NCBI GenBank assembly: GCA_003552745.1
Contig: PUOG01000253.1
Span: 1-16,326 of the forward strand
Length of the DNA stretch: 16,326 nucleotides
Reading direction: 5' to 3'
From: Spirochaetaceae bacterium
GTDB lineage: Bacteria; Spirochaetota; Spirochaetia; DSM-27196; SKKC01
The notes under the pieces are model-generated. The model made no database searches, was not told where the DNA came from, and was given only the letters and a program-made list of their open reading frames with translations. Position numbers and translations under genes: made by a program. Position 1 is the first letter of the stretch. Each line of letters starts with the position of its first letter. Shown here in pieces: positions 1-7,002 of the stretch.

Positions 1-1
1 G

Positions 2-427
2 AATCCGCTCGGCGGCTGTCTGCCGATGCTGTTGCAGATACCGTTCTTCATCGCGATGTTCGGCGTGTTCAACAACAGTTTCGATCTGCGGGGAGCCACG
101 TTCATTCCGGGGTGGATCGATGATCTCAGCGCCGCCGAATCGATCCTGAGCTGGGGAGGGTTCGGCTTGCCGGTTCTCGGCAACGACATCCGGCTTCTCC
201 CGATCATATTCCTCGTTACGCAGCTCTTCACGAGTAAGTTCATGCAGTCGGGAGCGGCCGCTGGAAGCTCAACACAGCAGAAGCTCATGAAGTACGCTCT
301 TCCGGCGTTTATCTTCTTCGTACTCTACAATATGCCGGCGGGGTTGCTCGTTTATATGATCCTGACGAACCTCGTGACCGGGATCCAGCAATACCTTGCC
401 TCGCGCGGAGCGACCGCGAGTACCTGA
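2..427 (+). CDS. yidC: Membrane protein insertase YidC, C-terminal part (5' end outside window)
   Basis: The reading frame is open from the first bases of the window, so this is the last 141 residues of a longer gene. The visible start reads NPLGGCLPMLLQIPFFIAMF, the conserved segment of the YidC/Oxa1/Alb3 core just before the third core transmembrane helix. Two further hydrophobic stretches follow: one around LPIIFLVTQLF, and one (ALPAFIFFVLYNMPAGLLVY) carrying the family's typical NMPAGL motif near the end. YidC inserts and folds inner-membrane proteins, alone or with SecYEG. The C-terminal tail after the last helix is short and ends ASRGATAST, without a long basic tail. jag follows 16 bases after the stop, the usual neighbour in the rpmH-rnpA-yidC-jag cluster. 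The family call is secure; the N-terminal part and periplasmic domain cannot be seen. Confidence 0.95.
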   Translation, partial: NPLGGCLPMLLQIPFFIAMFGVFNNSFDLRGATFIPGWIDDLSAAESILSWGGFGLPVLGNDIRLLPIIFLVTQLFTSKFMQSGAAAGSSTQQKLMKYALPAFIFFVLYNMPAGLLVYMILTNLVTGIQQYLASRGATAST

Positions 428-443
428 GAGGACGAACAGAGAG

Positions 444-1151
444 ATGACGTACGAGTTTGAAGGCAAGACAGAGCGCGAAGCCATCGACACCGCTGTGGCG
501 GAATTGGGCCTCGAGCGGGACCAGTTCGACATCGAGGTTATCGAGAACCAGAAAAGCGGCTTCCTCGGAATCGGCAAGCGGGTCCGCATTCGCGTACATC
601 TCGATGAACAGAGTTCGGTGAACGCGACTCCGACCGCGTCACCAACGCAACGGCGCAGTCGTTCACCCGACGAGGAGGTGGTGAACCTCAGCGCCGAGAG
701 CGACTTCGAGCACGGCATTCTCGAGTTTCTCGAGACCGTTACCGCGAAGATGGGTAATCCGGCAACCGCGACCGTACTCTATCGCGAGCCGGACAAGTTG
801 GCCGTCCGAATCGACTCGGATAACAATGCGAGACTCATCGGAAAGAAGGGAGCAACGCTCGATGCGATTCAGACACTCGCGAATATCGTGGGGGGCAGAA
901 TCGGTGGTGATGGGATCAAAATCGTCGTGGACAGCGAAAACTACCGGAATCGGCGCGAGGAACAGCTGGTGCGACTGGCGGAGAAGGTTGGTGATGAGGT
1001 CAAGCAGAGCCGCAAAAGCCGACTCCTCGAACCGATGAATCCGTTCGAGCGCCGTCTGATTCACACGTCGCTCAGCAACATCTCCGGAATCGGCACAAAG
1101 AGCGAGGGTGACGGACTTTACAAGCAGGTGCGCATCTACTACAAGGGCTGA
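444..1151 (+). CDS. jag: Jag/KhpB-type RNA-binding protein (Jag-N, KH, R3H)
   Basis: The 235-residue protein has all three Jag parts. The N-terminal Jag-N domain (about residues 1-50) begins MTYEFEGKTEREAI and contains KSGFLGIGKR. A low-complexity linker follows (about 55-85). A KH domain has the GxxG-type loop IGKKGATLDAIQ at about 132-143. The C-terminal R3H domain carries FERRLIH at about 201-207, with Arg and His in the expected spacing. KhpB proteins bind RNA, often with KhpA, and in Gram-positives affect cell division and envelope synthesis; the role in this organism is not known. The frame extends upstream to an ATG at 396 inside yidC, but the Jag-N domain begins at 444, with GAGAGG 12 bases upstream, so 444 is preferred. 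Probably cotranscribed with yidC. Confidence 0.93.
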   Translation: MTYEFEGKTEREAIDTAVAELGLERDQFDIEVIENQKSGFLGIGKRVRIRVHLDEQSSVNATPTASPTQRRSRSPDEEVVNLSAESDFEHGILEFLETVTAKMGNPATATVLYREPDKLAVRIDSDNNARLIGKKGATLDAIQTLANIVGGRIGGDGIKIVVDSENYRNRREEQLVRLAEKVGDEVKQSRKSRLLEPMNPFERRLIHTSLSNISGIGTKSEGDGLYKQVRIYYKG

Positions 1152-1179
1152 ACGCGGTCCAATTATCTGCGCGATTGCT

Positions 1180-1199
1180 TGTGCATTACCGGTGGATAA
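1180..1199 (-). promoter_or_regulatory. DnaA-box-like pair, left (imperfect)
   Basis: On the plus strand TGTGCATTA (1180-1188) and GGTGGATAA (1191-1199) lie two bases apart in the same orientation. Against the complement of the DnaA consensus, TGTGGATAA, they have two and one mismatches. The centre-to-centre distance is 11 bases, about one helical turn. Weak alone; the site gains weight from the right-hand pair at 1366-1385, which has the same spacing and orientation. Confidence 0.4.
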
Positions 1200-1221
1200 G
1201 GCCGGCGTGTGTCGCCGGTTT
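1199..1221 (+). terminator. Terminator-like hairpin after jag
   Basis: CCGGCG (1202-1207) and CGCCGG (1213-1218) form a six-base GC stem around the loop TGTGT. G-T, G-T and A-T pairs extend it to nine. It is followed by TTTCCC, so the U-tract is weak. Its place 47 bases after the jag stop fits termination of the yidC-jag transcript. Read from the sequence only; folding energy was not computed. Confidence 0.5.
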
Positions 1222-1250
1222 CCCAATAACTCTCGTCGCGCAATTGCCGA

Positions 1251-1277
1251 TAAATAGACAATAATCTCCATTAAGAT
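1251..1277. other. AT-rich stretch between DnaA-box pairs (possible unwinding element)
   Basis: Counting by hand, 21 of 27 bases are A or T, which stands out in this GC-rich window. The stretch lies between the two DnaA-box-like pairs in the jag-gcvT intergenic region. It could be a DNA unwinding element if the region is an origin, or an upstream promoter element; no convincing -35/-10 pair was found in it. The assignment is inference from position and composition. Confidence 0.3.
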
Positions 1278-1338
1278 CGCGGTTGACTGACCGACACACG
1301 GTGCGACGCAACCGAAGCCGATCGAAGTCCGTGGGAAC

Positions 1339-1353
1339 CGGCCGTGACGGCCG
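1339..1353. repeat. Perfect 15-base palindrome CGGCCGTGACGGCCG
   Basis: CGGCCGT and ACGGCCG are reverse complements around a single central G at 1346. The palindrome is 12 bases before the first right-hand DnaA-box-like site and about 70 bases before the predicted gcvT -10. It could be an operator or part of a replication region; no T-run follows, so a terminator is unlikely. Confidence 0.4.
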
Positions 1354-1365
1354 ATATCTCCTTTC

Positions 1366-1385
1366 TGTGGATCACTTGTGGATAA
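1366..1385 (-). promoter_or_regulatory. DnaA-box pair, right (one perfect consensus)
   Basis: TGTGGATAA (1377-1385) is an exact complement of the DnaA consensus TTATCCACA. TGTGGATCA (1366-1374), one mismatch, lies two bases to its left in the same orientation. The 11-base periodicity matches the left pair at 1180-1199. It sits about 50 bases upstream of gcvT and could act in replication initiation or in DnaA-dependent control of the gcv operon. Confidence 0.55.
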
Positions 1386-1401
1386 CATGCAGTCAGGACG
1401 G

Positions 1402-1437
1402 TAGGCGAGTTCTATCGGCGGATGTATACTGGCGGCA
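1402..1437 (+). promoter_or_regulatory. Predicted gcvT promoter giving a near-leaderless transcript
   Basis: A good -10 hexamer, TATACT, occupies 1425-1430. Seven bases separate it from the gcvT ATG at 1438, so transcription would start at about 1437. The -35 position (TAGGCG at 1402-1407, 17-base spacer) is poor. No purine-rich ribosome binding site lies before the ATG, which fits a leaderless message. Confidence 0.5.
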
Positions 1438-2544
1438 ATGCAGACTCCGCTATTCAGGTGGCATCGATCGCACGGTGCCAGGATCGTACCGTTCGCCGGA
1501 TGGGAGATGCCGCTCCACTATCACACAGGAGCGCTGGAAGAACACCATCTCGTGCGACGTGGAGCCGGACTGTTCGATATATCGCACATGGGACGGCTCG
1601 AGTTTCGCGGTGCAGATGCCGCGCGGGCACTCGACTATCTCGTCTCGTCGGACGTGCTCAATTTGAACGAGGGACTCTCGACATACGGGCTTCTATGTCG
1701 GGAGGATGGAACGACGATCGATGATGTCTTCGTCTATCGCTTCGCTGACCGGTTTCTCGTTGTGGTGAATGCGGCGAATCGAGATCGCGATGTCGTCTGG
1801 ATTCGCGACAAACTGGCGGACCTCGACGGCGATACCCGGTTCGTTGACCGGTCCGATGAGCTTTCCATGATCGCCTTACAGGGCCCGGATGCGATGCGTG
1901 TTGCCGACGGCCTCTCCGACGGTGCCGCCGGACGCATTCCACGGTTCGGGTGCGCGACTATCGCGATACGGGGAATCAGCATGGATTGCGGACGCACCGG
2001 TTATACCGGGGAGGACGGCATCGAGCTCTTCCCCGGCGCCGGCGATGTCGAAGACGTCTGGGACGCATGTTTCGAGTACGCGGAGAAGAACTCGATTGAG
2101 CTCGGTCCGTGCGGACTCGCCGCTCGAGACAGCCTTCGCTTCGAGCCGGGTTTTCACCTGTACGGTCATGAGCTGACCGACGATACCACTCCGGTGGAAG
2201 CACGGCTGAAGTGGGCGTGTCACTTTGATCGACCGTTCATCGGCCGCGATGCGATTCTCGCCCGATCCGAAGAGGGGCCGAAAAGGCGCCTTGCGACTGT
2301 CGTTATGGAGGACCGGGCGGTACCGCGTGAAGGCTATCGAGTGCTCGACGACGAGGGAAACGCCGTCGGCGAAGTGGTCAGCGGTATGTACGCACCGACC
2401 GTGGACTGCTACGCGGCGAATATCTACGTGGAACCCGGGCTCTCGAAGATCGGATCGAAGGTGGACATCGAGGTACGGGGTCGAGGAAAGAGAGCAAAGG
2501 TGATAAAACGTCCGTTGTATACTCCGCGCTACAAAGGGGAATAG
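1438..2544 (+). CDS. gcvT: Aminomethyltransferase, glycine cleavage T-protein
   Basis: The 368-residue protein matches GcvT in length and along its whole sequence. T-protein takes the aminomethyl group from lipoylated H-protein, releases ammonia and passes the carbon to tetrahydrofolate as 5,10-methylene-THF in the cytoplasm. Visible signatures are GARIVPFAGWEMPL near residue 13, GLFDISHMG at 44-52, the folate-site TIDDVFVYR with Asp95/Asp96, CGRTGYTGEDGIELF at 184-198, and GLAARDSLRFEPGFHLYGHEL at 226-246. The region before the folate motif (STYGLLCREDG) differs from the more usual YTPMLN-type sequence but keeps the DD pair. The start is fixed by QTPLFRWHRSHGAR, the usual GcvT beginning. First gene of a four-gene gcv operon; gcvH begins one base after its stop. 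Confidence 0.96.
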   Translation: MQTPLFRWHRSHGARIVPFAGWEMPLHYHTGALEEHHLVRRGAGLFDISHMGRLEFRGADAARALDYLVSSDVLNLNEGLSTYGLLCREDGTTIDDVFVYRFADRFLVVVNAANRDRDVVWIRDKLADLDGDTRFVDRSDELSMIALQGPDAMRVADGLSDGAAGRIPRFGCATIAIRGISMDCGRTGYTGEDGIELFPGAGDVEDVWDACFEYAEKNSIELGPCGLAARDSLRFEPGFHLYGHELTDDTTPVEARLKWACHFDRPFIGRDAILARSEEGPKRRLATVVMEDRAVPREGYRVLDDEGNAVGEVVSGMYAPTVDCYAANIYVEPGLSKIGSKVDIEVRGRGKRAKVIKRPLYTPRYKGE

Positions 2545-2545
2545 T

Positions 2546-2935
2546 ATGAAGTTCGATGAAAACGTGAAGTACGCGAAGAGCCACGAATGGGCCAGAGAGG
2601 ATGGTGATCTGGTAGTCGTCGGTATCTCTGACTACGCTCAGGACAGCCTCGGAGATGTGGTCTTCGTAGAGCTGCCTGAAGTGGGTGATACGTTCGAACA
2701 GGGCGCTGCATTCGGTGTCGTCGAGAGTGTAAAGGCCGCGAGCGATGTTTATGCGCCGGTATCCGGCGAAGTTGTCGAGGTGAATTCGACTCTCGCCGAC
2801 AATCCCGCAACGGTGAATGAGGATCCGTTCGGGTCCGGATGGCTCGTGAAGCTAAAACCGGCCGACTCCTCGCAGACAGGCTCGCTCATGGATGCTGACG
2901 AGTATAAGAGCTACACTGAGGGCCTCGACGACTGA
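2546..2935 (+). CDS. gcvH: Glycine cleavage H-protein (lipoyl carrier)
   Basis: This 129-residue protein is full length for GcvH. It is the lipoylated shuttle that carries the aminomethyl intermediate from P-protein to T-protein and is then reoxidised by L-protein. The lipoylation site is Lys63 in GVVESVKAASD, followed by the conserved VYAPVSGEVVEVN turn. The N-terminal YAKSHEWARED and the NEDPFGSGWLVKL segment near residue 91 are also typical. A strong Shine-Dalgarno, AAGGGGA, lies at 2534-2540, five bases before the ATG. The stop TGA overlaps the gcvPA ATG by one base, so translation is probably coupled. Lipoylation enzymes (LipA/LipB/LplA) are not in the window. Confidence 0.97.
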   Translation: MKFDENVKYAKSHEWAREDGDLVVVGISDYAQDSLGDVVFVELPEVGDTFEQGAAFGVVESVKAASDVYAPVSGEVVEVNSTLADNPATVNEDPFGSGWLVKLKPADSSQTGSLMDADEYKSYTEGLDD

Positions 2936-4293
2936 TGCCCTACATCGCAAACACCGACGAGGATCGCCGGATCATGCTCGATGCACTCGGACTCGAGCGC
3001 ATCGAGCAGCTTTTCGATGCCGTACCGGAAGAGTACCGTTACCCTGATCTCGATCTTCCCGAAGGTCTCAGTGAGCCCGAGGTCATCTATGAAATGCGCA
3101 AGCTCGCCGCCCGAAACGAAGCCGGCGACGAGACGATAAGCTTCCTCGGCGGGGGCGCGTATGAGCATTTTATCCCCGCGGTCGTTCCGTATCTCGCTTC
3201 GCGGGGAGAGTTCGCCACCGCCTACACTCCTTACCAGTCTGAAGCCAGTCAGGGAACGCTTCAGAGTATCTTTGAGTACCAGAGCATGCTGTCGACGCTT
3301 TACGGCGTCGACGTGGTGAACGCAAGCCATTACGACGGTTCGACGGCATTCGCCGAATCGGCGCTCATGGCACTGAACAGTGTCCGGAAGCGATCGCGGA
3401 TTCTCATAGCTCCTTGGGTACATCCCGAGTATATCGAAGTACTTCGCACCTATATCGCCGCGCTGGAGGTGGAACTCGAGTTCATCGACGAAGCCGAGTG
3501 GTGGGCGGACCCACACGCGGCGGTTGCGGCGAACCTGAATGAGACGACGGCGGTTCTGATGGTTCAGAGCCCCGACTTCTTTGGCCGGGTCTCAGACCTG
3601 CGCGGGGTCGCCGACCTCGTCCACGAGAAAGGGGCGCTGCTGGCGGTGCATTCGGATCCGATTTCGCCGGCGATCTATCGCTCGCCCGGCGAGACCGGCG
3701 CCGACATCGTTACCGGCGATGGGCAACCGCTCGGCATTCCGCTGGGGTTTGGCGGCCCGTCGCTCGGCATATTCGGGTGTCGGAGCGGACTCGTCCGCCG
3801 CATGCCGGGCCGGCTCGTGGGAGAAACGACCGACACCGGAGGGCGTCGCGGCTTTGTCCTTACGTTGAATACCCGGGAGCAGCATATTCGCCGGGCGAAA
3901 GCGACGAGCAATATCTGCACGAATCAGGGGCTTATGGCGTTACGTTCGGCGATACATCTCGCCGCGCTCGGTCCCGAAGGTCTGAAGGAGGTCGCGCGGC
4001 TGTGCCACGACAAATCACACTACGCAGCCGAACGACTGACCTCGATCCCCGGCGTCAGCCTGCGTGATCGGCACCCGTTCTTCCGGGAGTTCGTGATCTC
4101 GCTCCCGATTCCGGCCGCCGACCTGATCGCGAAGCTGCGTGCGGATGACATCGTCGCCGGCATCGATATCGGTCGATACGACAGCGAGCAGTCGAATAAG
4201 CTGCTTGTCTGTGTTACCGAAGTGCGCAGCCGTGAGGATATCGACCGCCTCGTCGATGCCGTAACCGCTGCCGTTCCACGGAGCGCGTCATGA
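2935..4293 (+). CDS. gcvPA: Glycine dehydrogenase (decarboxylating) subunit 1, P-protein alpha
   Basis: A 452-residue protein of the usual length for the N-terminal-type subunit of the split, two-chain glycine decarboxylase. With GcvPB it forms the PLP-dependent P-protein, which decarboxylates glycine and loads the aminomethyl group on GcvH. Conserved blocks are FLGGGAYEHFIPAVV (70-84), YTPYQSEASQGTLQSIFEYQ (97-116), SHYDGSTAFAESALMA (131-146) and, near the C-terminal third, TREQHIRRAKATSNICTNQ. This subunit lacks the PLP lysine, which lies in GcvPB. The ATG overlaps the gcvH stop and its own TGA overlaps the gcvPB ATG (ATGA), so the three cistrons are likely translationally coupled. Confidence 0.96.
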   Translation: MPYIANTDEDRRIMLDALGLERIEQLFDAVPEEYRYPDLDLPEGLSEPEVIYEMRKLAARNEAGDETISFLGGGAYEHFIPAVVPYLASRGEFATAYTPYQSEASQGTLQSIFEYQSMLSTLYGVDVVNASHYDGSTAFAESALMALNSVRKRSRILIAPWVHPEYIEVLRTYIAALEVELEFIDEAEWWADPHAAVAANLNETTAVLMVQSPDFFGRVSDLRGVADLVHEKGALLAVHSDPISPAIYRSPGETGADIVTGDGQPLGIPLGFGGPSLGIFGCRSGLVRRMPGRLVGETTDTGGRRGFVLTLNTREQHIRRAKATSNICTNQGLMALRSAIHLAALGPEGLKEVARLCHDKSHYAAERLTSIPGVSLRDRHPFFREFVISLPIPAADLIAKLRADDIVAGIDIGRYDSEQSNKLLVCVTEVRSREDIDRLVDAVTAAVPRSAS

Positions 4294-5807
4294 ACGAACG
4301 AATTGAGAACCTCCATCCGGCACCGACGGAGCCCATTCCCGGTCGGCGCACGATTCCGTTGATCCATGAGCGTTCCCGATCGGGACGACGGGCGATCAAT
4401 CTGCCGAAGTCGGATGTTCCGAGCTACGGATTCGAGGAGTCGCTGCTTCGACCCGAACACGATGTTCCCGAGCTGCCGGAAGTCAGTGAGCTGGATCTCG
4501 TACGCCACTACACACGCCTGTCGCAGACAAACTTCTCCATCGATACGAACTTCTATCCGCTCGGCAGTTGTACGATGAAGTACAATCCGAAGATAAACGA
4601 GCAGATAGCCACTATGCGCGGCTTCGCCGAATCGCATCCGCTCTCGCCGGTTGAGAGCCAGCAGGGAAACCTCGAGCTGCTCTATCGGCTCGAGCGAGCC
4701 CTGGTAACCGTAGCCGGGTTCGAAGCCGCGACGCTGCAACCGGCCGCGGGAGCGCAGGGCGAACTGACCGGGGTTCTGATGATTCGCGCATACCATCAAC
4801 AGCGCGGCGATACGAAGCGTACGCGAGTTCTCGTACCCGACAGCGCTCACGGCACGAATCCCGCCACCTGTACTATGGCCGGCTACGAGGCGGTGGAGAT
4901 TCCGAGCGATTCCGAAGGGAATGTCGATCTCGAAGCGCTCCGTGCCGAGTGCGACGAGACGGTGGCGGGGCTCATGATCACGAACCCGAATACCGTCGGT
5001 CTTTTCGAACAGCAGATTCTCGAGGTTACGCAGGCCGTGCATGAGTGTGGCGGTCTCGTGTACGGCGATGGTGCGAATCTGAACGCGATCCTTGGAATCG
5101 TCCGTCCGGGTGACCTCGGCATCGACGTTATGCATTTCAATCTGCACAAGACCTTCTCGACGCCGCACGGCGGCGGAGGGCCTGGAGCAGGGCCGGTGGC
5201 GGCCGCTGCCGTGCTCGCCGACTATCTGCCCGGGCCGCGTGTAGTTCCCGACGACTCGAGCAGCGCCGAAGGCGACGCTTCTCCGACCTTTCGCTTCGAA
5301 CGCCCGAAGCACTCGATCGGGAGAGTCAAGGCGTACTTCGGTAACTTCGGGATGCTCGTCCGCGCCTACACCTATATACTCCGACACGGAAAGCTGGGAA
5401 TGCGGCGAATCGGCGAGAACGCCGTACTCAACGCGAACTATCTCAAGCATCTGGTGGCCGACGAGTTTCCGACGAAGTTCAAGCGTAGCTGTATGCATGA
5501 GTTTGTCGCCACCGGTGCGATCGCCGATGGTGTGCACACGATGGACATAGCAAAGCGAATGATCGACTACGGCGTGCATCCTCCGACCGTCTATTTTCCG
5601 TTGATCGTGAAAGAGGCGCTCATGATCGAGCCGACCGAAAGCGAGAGTCGTGAGACCCTCGAGGAGTTCGCGGCCGTCCTCAGGGCGATCGCGCGCGAGG
5701 CACGCGAGAACCCGCAGCTGTTGCACGATGCACCGTACACGACGCCGCTGTCTCGACTTGACGAGGTTTCCGCCGCGCGCTCGCCGGTGCTCTGTTATCG
5801 GGGCTAA
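4290..5807 (+). CDS. gcvPB: Glycine dehydrogenase (decarboxylating) subunit 2, P-protein beta (catalytic)
   Basis: The 505-residue C-terminal-type subunit of split P-protein carries the cofactor site. The motif MHFNLHKTFSTPHGGGGPG (281-299) contains Lys287, the expected Schiff-base lysine for pyridoxal phosphate. Other family blocks are FYPLGSCTMKYNPKINE (88-104), LQPAAGAQGELTGVL (149-163), DSAHGTNPATCTMAGYE (184-200) and TNPNTVGLFE (231-240). Length and sequence fit GcvPB along the whole chain. A CGGAG ribosome binding site at 4279-4283 lies six bases before the ATG, which overlaps the gcvPA stop. The long antisense open frame over this gene is a composition artefact. With GcvT and GcvH, three of the four glycine cleavage components are encoded here. 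Confidence 0.97.
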   Translation: MNERIENLHPAPTEPIPGRRTIPLIHERSRSGRRAINLPKSDVPSYGFEESLLRPEHDVPELPEVSELDLVRHYTRLSQTNFSIDTNFYPLGSCTMKYNPKINEQIATMRGFAESHPLSPVESQQGNLELLYRLERALVTVAGFEAATLQPAAGAQGELTGVLMIRAYHQQRGDTKRTRVLVPDSAHGTNPATCTMAGYEAVEIPSDSEGNVDLEALRAECDETVAGLMITNPNTVGLFEQQILEVTQAVHECGGLVYGDGANLNAILGIVRPGDLGIDVMHFNLHKTFSTPHGGGGPGAGPVAAAAVLADYLPGPRVVPDDSSSAEGDASPTFRFERPKHSIGRVKAYFGNFGMLVRAYTYILRHGKLGMRRIGENAVLNANYLKHLVADEFPTKFKRSCMHEFVATGAIADGVHTMDIAKRMIDYGVHPPTVYFPLIVKEALMIEPTESESRETLEEFAAVLRAIAREARENPQLLHDAPYTTPLSRLDEVSAARSPVLCYRG

Positions 5808-5818
5808 ATGGGAGAAAC

Positions 5819-6979
5819 ATGAAAGATAGAAAATACCTGTTCACTTCGGAATCCGTCAGTGAAGGACATCCGGACAAGATAGCCGATCAGATCTCCGACG
5901 CGGTGCTCGACGCCTGTATTCGCGACGATCCGGAAAGCCGGGTGGCGTGCGAGACGTTTACGACGACCGGTCTGGTTATGGTCGGCGGCGAGATCACGAC
6001 CGAAACATACGTCGATGTACAGGGAGTTGCCCGCGAGGTTGTGAAGTCGATCGGTTATGACCGGCCGGAGTACGGCCTCGATTACGAGAGCATGAACGTC
6101 ATGACGACGATCCATGCTCAGAGCCCCGATATAAGTCAGGGGGTGAGCGGTGCAGGAACGTTCCAGGGCGAACAGGGGGCTGGTGACCAGGGCATGATGT
6201 TCGGCTTCGCGTGCGACGAGACTCCGGAGCTCATGCCCGCCCCGATCATGTATTCGCATCAGTTGCTCATGGGCGCGGCGCAGATGCGCAAGAAACGAGA
6301 GATCGCCTGGCTTCGACCGGACAGCAAGAGTCAGGTCACCGTTGAATACGAGGGGAATACTCCCAAACGCATCGATGCCGTTGTCGTGAGTCAGCAACAC
6401 GATGATGGTGTGGGCTACGATGAGATCAAGAGTACGATCGTCGAGAAGCTTATCCGGCCGATACTCGAGCCGACCGGATTGCTCGATTCTCAGACGAAGT
6501 TCTATGTGAATCCGACCGGCCGATTCGTGATCGGCGGCCCGCACGGAGATACCGGGCTCACCGGAAGGAAGATTATCGTCGACACCTACGGAGGTATGGG
6601 CCGACACGGCGGCGGAGCGTTCAGCGGGAAAGATCCGAGTAAGGTCGACCGTTCGGCTGCGTACATGGCGCGGTATGTTGCCAAGAACATAGTGGGCGCG
6701 GGAATCGCACGTCGATGCGAGGTGCAGCTCGCTTACGCGATCGGCGTTCCGTTCCCGGTTAGTGTCATGGTGGAGACTTTCGGCACCGGTGAGGTGCCCG
6801 AAGAACGTATCGAACAGGCGGTGGAACGAACGTTCGACCTTACTCCGGCCGGCGTTATCCGAAGCCTCGACTTGAAGCGTCCCATCTTTCTGCGAACGGC
6901 CGCCTACGGGCACTTCGGCCGCCACGCATTTCCGTGGGAACAGCTGGACAAGGTCGACGAGTTGAAGAAGCTCGTATAA
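5819..6979 (+). CDS. metK: S-adenosylmethionine synthetase (methionine adenosyltransferase)
   Basis: A 386-residue, full-length MetK, making S-adenosylmethionine from methionine and ATP with release of phosphate and pyrophosphate. The N-terminus has FTSESVSEGHPDKIADQISD, including the catalytic HPDK at 17-20. GAGDQGMMFGFA lies at about 120-131. GGPHGDTGLTGRKIIVDTYG, the ATP/phosphate-loop region, lies near 240-260, followed by HGGGAFSGKDPSKVDRSAAY. The ATG follows GGGAG (5810-5814) and is 11 bases after the gcvPB stop. It is therefore probably cotranscribed with the gcv operon, linking methylene-THF supply to the methyl cycle. The gap is too short for a SAM riboswitch. Confidence 0.97.
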   Translation: MKDRKYLFTSESVSEGHPDKIADQISDAVLDACIRDDPESRVACETFTTTGLVMVGGEITTETYVDVQGVAREVVKSIGYDRPEYGLDYESMNVMTTIHAQSPDISQGVSGAGTFQGEQGAGDQGMMFGFACDETPELMPAPIMYSHQLLMGAAQMRKKREIAWLRPDSKSQVTVEYEGNTPKRIDAVVVSQQHDDGVGYDEIKSTIVEKLIRPILEPTGLLDSQTKFYVNPTGRFVIGGPHGDTGLTGRKIIVDTYGGMGRHGGGAFSGKDPSKVDRSAAYMARYVAKNIVGAGIARRCEVQLAYAIGVPFPVSVMVETFGTGEVPEERIEQAVERTFDLTPAGVIRSLDLKRPIFLRTAAYGHFGRHAFPWEQLDKVDELKKLV

Positions 6980-7002
6980 CCGTCTGCGCGGCGGAAACCG
7001 GC

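Noticed and set aside
1283..1311. TTGACT as a -35 box for gcvT
   Set aside because: The matching -10 position (ACGCAA at 1306-1311) is poor, and a much better -10 lies next to the gcvT ATG.
1307..1330. Possible glycine riboswitch (CCGAAG near 1312) before gcvT
   Set aside because: Only this short match is seen. The partner GGAGAG-type segment and tandem aptamer layout are missing, and the predicted transcription start lies downstream, next to the ATG.
4020..5726. 568-residue open frame on the minus strand
   Set aside because: It lies antisense over gcvPA/gcvPB, whose protein motifs are unambiguous. Its composition is Arg/His/Leu-rich with no recognisable domain, as expected from high-GC antisense codons.
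5808..5818. SAM riboswitch before metK
   Set aside because: Only 11 bases separate gcvPB and metK, too short for any known SAM aptamer.
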